Below are positions 32,445-37,649 of a stretch of DNA of 37,649 bases, piece by piece. The translations under genes and the position numbers were made by a program. This DNA is from Ignavibacteriaceae bacterium (lineage in GTDB: Bacteria; Bacteroidota; Ignavibacteria; Ignavibacteriales; Ignavibacteriaceae): contig JABWCL010000036.1 in assembly GCA_013360295.1 (NCBI GenBank), positions 1 through 37,649 of the forward strand, written 5' to 3'. The first letter of the stretch is position 1; each line of letters begins with the position of its first letter. Under the pieces are notes generated by a model. It saw nothing but the letters and a program-made list of their open reading frames with translations, was not told where the DNA came from and did not search any database.

Positions 32445-34103
32445 TTACTTCATCAAAATCATTTTTCTTGTAATTACCACATCATTACCCGCACGGAGCT
32501 GATAGAAATATATTCCGCTCGATATAACTTTGTAGCGCGGGTTATCTACCCGCGATGAATTGAACTCAATTTTATAACTCCCCGGCGCCTTCTCCTCATT
32601 AACCAGCGTCGCCACTTCCCTCCCTCTCACATCATATATCTTAAGCGTTACTCTGATCCCTGTTCCCTGGTCTCTGTTCTCTGGTACCTGATACCTGATT
32701 TTCGTTGCTGGATTAAAAGGATTTGGGTAGTTCTGAAATAATAGATACTTAAAAGATTGTGTATCATACAATTTAATACCGGAAGCAACCGGGGGGAGTT
32801 CCAGCGCGCCCAGATCAGGGTTGGTGCCCTGCGGAGAGGGGCGCAAATTTCTTAAATAATCATCAGGGGGAGAATTAATCACCGCGCTGTTATAACTGAA
32901 TGAGCTCCTCCCTGCATTCAAAGCAGGGCTCGCTCCCTGAACGCTGTAAAGGGTGTCACCGGCTTCAAAAAGCGGGTCGGTGTCCAGGTTCCCTTCCCCC
33001 TGAAATCCCCCTCTGACTATGTTATAAAATAACTTAATATTTCCGCTTAAAAATCCAAATCCGGTGTCAACGGTTGTATTCCAAATAATATTATTAAAAA
33101 ATACAGCTTCAGAATTTTGCGCGTTACTTGAAAGAGTAAATGAAGCCAGATATGTTGAAGTGTTTTCAGCAATTGTATTATTGATGAATTTATAATATCC
33201 CATTAAAAAACGTAACAGGCTGGCTCCGGAGACTGTATTACTGTTCGCGGTTATAATATTGTTTATAAAATCAACCTTAGGCAACCCGGCCATTTCCATA
33301 AAAGACGCAACAACAGCCGCGGATTTTGAAACATTACCGCTGATATAATTTCCCTCTATAAGTATTCTCGAAGTATCACTTATACCGCCGTGAATAAAAA
33401 TCGCCCCTCCCACGGCTAAAGTGGTCACTGATGCTCCTTTATTACGCGAAACAATATTTCTAACAAACCTGCCATTCCCCACAAGATATACCCCGGCGCC
33501 GGCTGCATTCATATAAGAGACGCTGCTTAAGCAGGCTAATTCATTTCCGGATATGATATTGTCTTCAATTATCCAGTAATTAAAAGCATTTTTAGCAGGC
33601 CACATACAAATTCCCCCGCCTTCCGTGGCAGCTGCAGCGGCAATAATATTATCCTTTATGATGTTGTGACAAAGTTTCATCCCTCCGCCAAATAATGCAA
33701 CTCCTCCCCCTTCATATCCGGTCCAGTTCCCGTCAGCAAGTTTAGTCCCTAGGCCGCCGGTAATTGTGAATCCGGTTATCACCGTATTAGTATCCGTATC
33801 GCCATAGATCAGTATTGTTGATCCCGTATCGCTGTAGACAGGGAAAAAGCCATTGATAACAGTATTACGGATGTGAGAAGGATTGGAGTCAAGAATGAAG
33901 TGGCTGGCAAGAAGGATCTTTTTGGTTATGACAAGGTTTTCGATGTACGTGCCTTCAGCTACAAGCACCGTATCACCATTAACCGCGGCCTCAATGGCGT
34001 CACGGATTGAGGGATAATCGCCCGGGACAGTCCTGATAGTTCCGGATATGTCACAAAACGCAATAGCAAAGAAGATCAGAAGCAATGAACATCGAACCGG
34101 CAT
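32445..34103 (-). CDS. T9SS-secreted right-handed beta-helix protein
   Basis: A 552-residue secreted protein with a signal peptide (about 1-20). It opens with GTIRTVPGDYPSIRDAIEAAVNGDTVLVAEGTY, the start typical of pectate-lyase-like parallel beta-helix proteins, and continues with many NNI, GGGI and EGNYISGN turns to about 390. DPLFEAGD and NPDLGALE mark a choice-of-anchor Q type end (about 400-440). The T9SS type A sorting domain covers about 462-552 (NYPNPFNPATKI, YDVRGREVATLVNEEKAPGS, SSGIYFYQLRAG). No catalytic residues of a lyase can be confirmed. Two segments of the sorting domain are coded by repeat DNA: a 7-nt array at 32653-32701 and a palindrome at 32536-32554. Confidence 0.88.
   Translation of the reverse strand: MPVRCSLLLIFFAIAFCDISGTIRTVPGDYPSIRDAIEAAVNGDTVLVAEGTYIENLVITKKILLASHFILDSNPSHIRNTVINGFFPVYSDTGSTILIYGDTDTNTVITGFTITGGLGTKLADGNWTGYEGGGVALFGGGMKLCHNIIKDNIIAAAAATEGGGICMWPAKNAFNYWIIEDNIISGNELACLSSVSYMNAAGAGVYLVGNGRFVRNIVSRNKGASVTTLAVGGAIFIHGGISDTSRILIEGNYISGNVSKSAAVVASFMEMAGLPKVDFINNIITANSNTVSGASLLRFLMGYYKFINNTIAENTSTYLASFTLSSNAQNSEAVFFNNIIWNTTVDTGFGFLSGNIKLFYNIVRGGFQGEGNLDTDPLFEAGDTLYSVQGASPALNAGRSSFSYNSAVINSPPDDYLRNLRPSPQGTNPDLGALELPPVASGIKLYDTQSFKYLLFQNYPNPFNPATKIRYQVPENRDQGTGIRVTLKIYDVRGREVATLVNEEKAPGSYKIEFNSSRVDNPRYKVISSGIYFYQLRAGNDVVITRKMILMK
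32536..32554. repeat. Palindrome inside the T9SS sorting domain (552-residue protein)
   Basis: CGCGGGT (32536-32542) pairs with ACCCGCG (32548-32554), 5-nt loop. On the coding strand it gives the extra residues RVDNPRYK just before SSGIYF, where the protein at 28142 has only a short GAQGF turn. Confidence 0.65.
32653..32701. repeat. Seven 7-nt tandem repeats inside the sorting domain (552-residue protein)
   Basis: Units on plus: CTGATCC, CTGTTCC, CTGGTCT, CTGTTCT, CTGGTAC, CTGATAC, CTGATTT. Each starts CTG and has T at position 5. Translated on minus they give IRYQVPENRDQGTGIR. Confidence 0.8.
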
Positions 34104-34382
34104 AAAGTATAAATTATTTTGATAGATTAAATAGGGAGCCCGGTGGGTGTTCGAACAATCACCCTGAGCATCCTATCAGAGTTAAATCAATCTCACAAGG
34201 CAATCCCGGAGGAAAAGCCTTAAAACGGTCCAGATAATTAAATAGTTTTATTCCCTTAATAAAACTATTGAAATAAAAATATTTTTACAACTATTAAAAT
34301 AAATTATTACGGCTTGAAGGGCCGGCCGGTTGGAAAGGACAGCCATTTTTCGTTGAAAATGGGTACCGTTATTACCAATCAC

Positions 34383-34440
34383 TCTCACCCTAAATCCCTC
34401 TCCTTGCGAAGGAGAGGAACTTTTTTGAAAACCGGGGCAG
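34383..34440. repeat. Hairpin-type intergenic repeat (reverse orientation)
   Basis: TCACCCTAAAT precedes a 9-bp perfect stem CCTCTCCTT (34397-34405), loop GCG, AAGGAGAGG (34409-34417). Read on minus it is hairpin then GGGATTTAGGGTGAGAG, the same plan as 7158-7212. Confidence 0.7.
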
Positions 34441-34471
34441 TCCCCGTAACTTTGATAATAAAGCATCATAA

Positions 34472-34511
34472 TTCACCCCAGCCCCCGCGGGGAGACCCGC
34501 GGGGGAGGGGC
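34472..34511. repeat. Hairpin-type intergenic repeat with 10-bp GC stem
   Basis: TTCACCCCAG precedes CCCCCGCGGG (34482-34491), loop GAGA, CCCGCGGGGG (34496-34505). Same hairpin plus GGGGTGA plan, on minus, as the other copies. Confidence 0.7.
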
Positions 34512-34543
34512 TTGCGCTTTGTGAGTTTATCCGTCCCCATATA

Positions 34544-37500
34544 TCACTTCATCAAAATCATCTTCTTTGAAATTACAACATCACTCCCCGCGCGGAGCTG
34601 ATAGAAATATACTCCGCTGCTAAGTTCACTACCGCGCAGATTAGTAATCCGCGCTACGGAGAAATCGACTTCATAACTCCCCGGCGCCTTCTCTTCATTT
34701 ACCAACGTTGCTACTTCCCTCCCCATGACATCATACACTTTAAGCGTAACCCTGATCCCTGTTCCCTGGTCTCTGTTCTCTGGTACCTGACACCTGATTT
34801 TTGTTGATGGATTAAAGGGATTAGGATAGTTTTGTGAAAGTGTGTATTCGGTCGGCAGAGCTGTTTCATCTTCGGATTCGATATCTGTCAGTGAGTGCTC
34901 AATGGCGCCAAGATCGGGATTCTCTCTCGTTGCCGGCTGCGGTCGAAGATCACCAAAGAAATCCCTGTCAGGTGCTGCAAGTGGTGTTCCGCCTACTGTC
35001 CATTGCGGCATACCGGCACCCAGCGCAGGACTGCTGCTGCTTAACCTGTAATAAGGATCATTTTCTGCAAACTGAGGATTCGACGAAGTATTCCCAAACC
35101 CTGTATACCCTGCGTAAAAACAGTTAAAATTAGCTGAAAGCACAGTCGGGCTTGTAGCTGACCTGAACATTATTTGTCTGCTTCCTGCAGTGGGATTCCA
35201 TATTATATTATTCATCAGCCCGACACTCATCGGAAGGGTTCCCACATAAATTACATAGTTCCCGTTGTTATCAGCCATTGTATTATTAATGAACCAGGCG
35301 TAAGTTCCTCTCAGGTGAATTAATCCGGTATCTCTGACAGCAGTAGAATTAACATATATGGGATAAGCAATGTTTTTAACCATAATATTATTTTGAAATG
35401 TCAGGCGGGGTATCCGGCCAATGGTTAAATTCTCCGGGGCGTATGTATGCATCACACTTCCCCAGGTACTTCTGTTACCCGTAAACAAATTTCCGTCAAT
35501 CAGGATTATTGCCGTGCTCGTTGTGTTGGAATAGACACCGATAGCTCCCGACGTGCTTCCTGAGGGCGCACTTAACCCTGATATTAGAAGCCATCGGGCA
35601 GCGTTATTGATAAATCTGTTTCTTATAATCTTTCCGCTTCCGGTCAGATAAACTCCGCCTCCGCCTGCCCAGCGGCCGCTCGCGTCATTTCCCTCAATGA
35701 GGTTATCTGATATCTCAAATCCTGTTATTGTCCCTCGGGCATTATCAATATTTATACCTGCTCCCACCGCATCGGGAAGAGCGGATGTTCCCTTTAATAT
35801 GTTATTTATTATCCGGTTGAAACGAATTGTTGCGCCTCCGGCAAGTATGTTTATTCCGCCGCCGCCGATGTAGTAATAACCGTCTTTAGCCACAAACTTT
35901 GTTCCGGTTCCATTTGTGATTGTAAGGCCAGAAATAATTGTACTTGTATCCGCACCGATACCGATATTTATCACGCTACCTGAATCAGGATTAACGGCAG
36001 CTTCACCGGAAATGATGGTTCGGGAAATATGAGAAGTATCGCCGTCAGTAATGAATAAACTCGCCAGTGTGATCTTTTTGTTCAGCACCAGGTTTTCCAG
36101 ATAAGTACCTTCGGAAACAAGAACGATATTTCCGTCTACTGCTGCATTGATTGCTTGCTGTATCTTCGGATAATCCTGCGGGACGCGGATTGTCGTACCT
36201 GTGAACGGAGCGCCGAGCGGATGTTCAATCGCGCCAAGATCAGGATTTGACCCCGCCGGTAGTGGCCTTAAATTGCCCAAAAAATCTTTTGCAGGAGCAG
36301 AGAGTCCTACACCTCCGACAGTATATTGCACCATTGCCGCACCTATTGCCCGGCTTGAATCACTTAAGCGAAAATATGGATCTCCCGGAATAAAATTCGG
36401 ATTGTCGCTGATGTTACCGGTACCGGTGCGCCCGCCATAAATACAATTATAGTTTGTGTAAACCACACTTGAAGTAACGCTCGAATGGAATAGGAAAGCA
36501 GCTTGACTCCCAGCGGAAATCCATATTATATTATTTAGAAAAAGCGCCCGATGCGGTGTCTGCGCGAACCTTACGGCGCACAGTCCAGTATTTTCAGCAA
36601 TTGTATTATTTACGAAATAGGAGTATGTCCTCGATAGAGCAATTGGGCCGTTAGCAGTTGGGTACCCCGGTGGTACCGGCAGGGCAATATTATTTACCAT
36701 AATGTTATTATGAAATGTCAGATTTGGAATTCTGTTTAATTCACTGGTACTGCTACCGCTTCCAAATGCACTGCCGTACGTCGCTTTATTAGCTGTAAAA
36801 TAGTTCCCCTCTATCAGGGCGGTGGCAGAGCTATTGCTATTTGAAAGATAATTTATCGCTCCTGATGCACACGCTTCTGTGGGTACTCCAGTAATATCAA
36901 TAGTAACCGCTGAATTATTTATAAATTTGTTTTTCAGTATTTTGCCGTTACCCGTAAGCGCGCAAGCCCCGCCGCCGCTCCAGGATCCTTTCACCTCATT
37001 TGACTGAAATAGATTATCCGATATCTCCCAATCGGTGATCGCCCCGAGCACATTAAGGATGGCAATCCCCCCACCCGTAGCGTATGGTATTGACTGAGTG
37101 CCCGTTACTATATTATTAACAATTCTATTCGAATGTATCGTAGCCGCGCCAGCAAAAATCATTATCCCTCCGCCGGCGATATAGTAATAACCATCGTAGT
37201 ATATTCTTGCTCCCCGGCCGTTAGTAATAGTAAATCCGGTAATCAGTGTGTTAATGTTTGACTGGTAAAAAACTCCTATCACACTTGCAGAATCGGCATT
37301 TGTAAATCCGCTTCCGTCTATAATCGTCTGGGATATATGTGAAGTGTCGCCGTCAATAAGAAATAAACTTGCAAGTTTGATCACTTTATTAATCTGCAGG
37401 TTTTCAACATACACTCCTTCAGAAACGAGAACTGTATCGCCGTTCACGGCAGCGTTAATTGCAAGCTGGATTTTTGCATAATCCTGGGGCACGCGGCGAA

Positions 37501-37567
37501 TAGTTCCTTCCGCGGTAAAAAGGGTTGTTAGTACCATAAAGAGAAGTAATGTAACGTCTGCGCGCAT
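34544..37567 (-). CDS. T9SS-secreted protein with two tandem beta-helix units
   Basis: A 1007-residue secreted protein. The ATG at 37567 is preferred over 37612 because AAGG precedes it and a clean signal peptide follows (MRADVTLLLFMVLTTLFTAEG). Two homologous units of about 430 residues follow, each opening with IRxVPQDYxKIQxAINAAV and closing with NPDLGAIEH: residues about 22-450 and 455-890. Each is a right-handed parallel beta-helix with N-rich turns. The C-terminus is a T9SS type A domain (NYPNPFNPSTKI ... SSGVYFYQLRAGSDVVISKKMILMK). It is a paralogue of the 552-residue protein, which has a single unit. No enzymatic residues are evident; an adhesive or scaffold role is likely but unproven. 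Confidence 0.88.
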   Translation of the reverse strand: MRADVTLLLFMVLTTLFTAEGTIRRVPQDYAKIQLAINAAVNGDTVLVSEGVYVENLQINKVIKLASLFLIDGDTSHISQTIIDGSGFTNADSASVIGVFYQSNINTLITGFTITNGRGARIYYDGYYYIAGGGIMIFAGAATIHSNRIVNNIVTGTQSIPYATGGGIAILNVLGAITDWEISDNLFQSNEVKGSWSGGGACALTGNGKILKNKFINNSAVTIDITGVPTEACASGAINYLSNSNSSATALIEGNYFTANKATYGSAFGSGSSTSELNRIPNLTFHNNIMVNNIALPVPPGYPTANGPIALSRTYSYFVNNTIAENTGLCAVRFAQTPHRALFLNNIIWISAGSQAAFLFHSSVTSSVVYTNYNCIYGGRTGTGNISDNPNFIPGDPYFRLSDSSRAIGAAMVQYTVGGVGLSAPAKDFLGNLRPLPAGSNPDLGAIEHPLGAPFTGTTIRVPQDYPKIQQAINAAVDGNIVLVSEGTYLENLVLNKKITLASLFITDGDTSHISRTIISGEAAVNPDSGSVINIGIGADTSTIISGLTITNGTGTKFVAKDGYYYIGGGGINILAGGATIRFNRIINNILKGTSALPDAVGAGINIDNARGTITGFEISDNLIEGNDASGRWAGGGGVYLTGSGKIIRNRFINNAARWLLISGLSAPSGSTSGAIGVYSNTTSTAIILIDGNLFTGNRSTWGSVMHTYAPENLTIGRIPRLTFQNNIMVKNIAYPIYVNSTAVRDTGLIHLRGTYAWFINNTMADNNGNYVIYVGTLPMSVGLMNNIIWNPTAGSRQIMFRSATSPTVLSANFNCFYAGYTGFGNTSSNPQFAENDPYYRLSSSSPALGAGMPQWTVGGTPLAAPDRDFFGDLRPQPATRENPDLGAIEHSLTDIESEDETALPTEYTLSQNYPNPFNPSTKIRCQVPENRDQGTGIRVTLKVYDVMGREVATLVNEEKAPGSYEVDFSVARITNLRGSELSSGVYFYQLRAGSDVVISKKMILMK
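34634..34654. repeat. Palindrome inside the T9SS sorting domain (1007-residue protein)
   Basis: GCGCAGATT (34634-34642) pairs with AATCCGCGC (34646-34654) with one G-T type mismatch, loop AGT. On the coding strand it reads GTAGCGCGGATTACTAATC and gives VARITNLRG just before SELSSGVYF. Confidence 0.65.
34752..34800. repeat. Seven 7-nt tandem repeats inside the sorting domain (1007-residue protein)
   Basis: Units CTGATCC, CTGTTCC, CTGGTCT, CTGTTCT, CTGGTAC, CTGACAC, CTGATTT. Only one base differs from the array at 32653-32701. On minus it encodes IRCQVPENRDQGTGIR. Confidence 0.8.
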
Positions 37568-37649
37568 AAAATACCTTTTGGTGTTTAGTGATAAAAAAAA
37601 TGCTTCGCGCAAACATATATTAAAAAGGAGGGGGGAGGTTAACTATATT

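Larger units (their letters stand above)
34104..34543. other. Intergenic region with two hairpin repeats
   Basis: No gene seen. 34104-34310 is mostly AT-rich and carries the promoter of the gene starting at 34103. Two hairpin repeats follow at 34383-34440 and 34472-34511; both may also act in ending transcription of the gene whose stop is at 34544. Confidence 0.55.

Noticed and set aside
32653-34800. Short regularly spaced repeats as a possible CRISPR remnant
   Set aside because: The units are 7 nt with no spacers and lie inside coding sequence; no cas genes are present.

Overview
The window looks like a piece of a chromosome from the Bacteroidota/Chlorobiota-Ignavibacteriota group, most likely an Ignavibacteria-type bacterium. 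The main reasons are three large secreted proteins ending in a type IX secretion (T9SS type A) sorting domain with the NYPNPFNP motif, a TAnnTTTG-type promoter candidate before a sigma factor gene, and the mix of neighbouring families. This is inference from gene content; no rRNA is present to settle it. No tRNA, rRNA or CRISPR array was seen.

Layout. (1) 754-5535, minus strand: a tandem duplication of a two-gene cassette, each copy a 70-residue two-helix membrane protein followed by a 698-residue sodium/solute symporter. The two copies are exactly the same length (2314 bp) and are mosaic in their similarity. (2) 5793-7020: a complete IS3-family element with an A7 frameshift site, set among copies of a hairpin repeat. 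(3) 7530-11168, plus: electron transfer flavoprotein beta and alpha subunits and a large acyl-CoA dehydrogenase, an operon for acyl-CoA oxidation, with a small unknown gene behind it. (4) 11659-14341, plus: an ECF sigma factor, a zinc-binding membrane anti-sigma factor with an outer HEAT-repeat domain, and an exported DUF4097 beta-helix protein. (5) 14498-17895, plus: AIM24-like protein, a dipeptidyl peptidase IV and a DUF454 membrane protein. (6) 17972-19939: triosephosphate isomerase and ribosomal protein L28 on minus, a YciO/Sua5-family protein on plus. (7) 24659-19971, minus: seven tightly spaced genes (two methyltransferases, a glycosyltransferase, a YfiT/DinB enzyme, a GyrI-like protein, a membrane protein and a short-chain dehydrogenase). 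(8) 24736-28093: an AT-rich orphan BRCT protein, a membrane protein, then a MarR regulator with a nitroreductase and a pirin. (9) 28142-37567, minus: three secreted T9SS cargo proteins.

Two themes run through the window. First, short dispersed repeats are common: degenerate 7-nt tandem arrays occur beside genes (719, 7421, 11581) and also inside the sorting domains of two T9SS proteins, where they are translated in frame. Hairpin palindromes likewise occur between genes and inside those same domains. Second, several genes form apparent functional modules with little published description that I can name: the paired symporter cassettes, the sigma/HEAT anti-sigma/DUF4097 operon, and the MarR-nitroreductase-pirin group that shares a 21-bp upstream motif.
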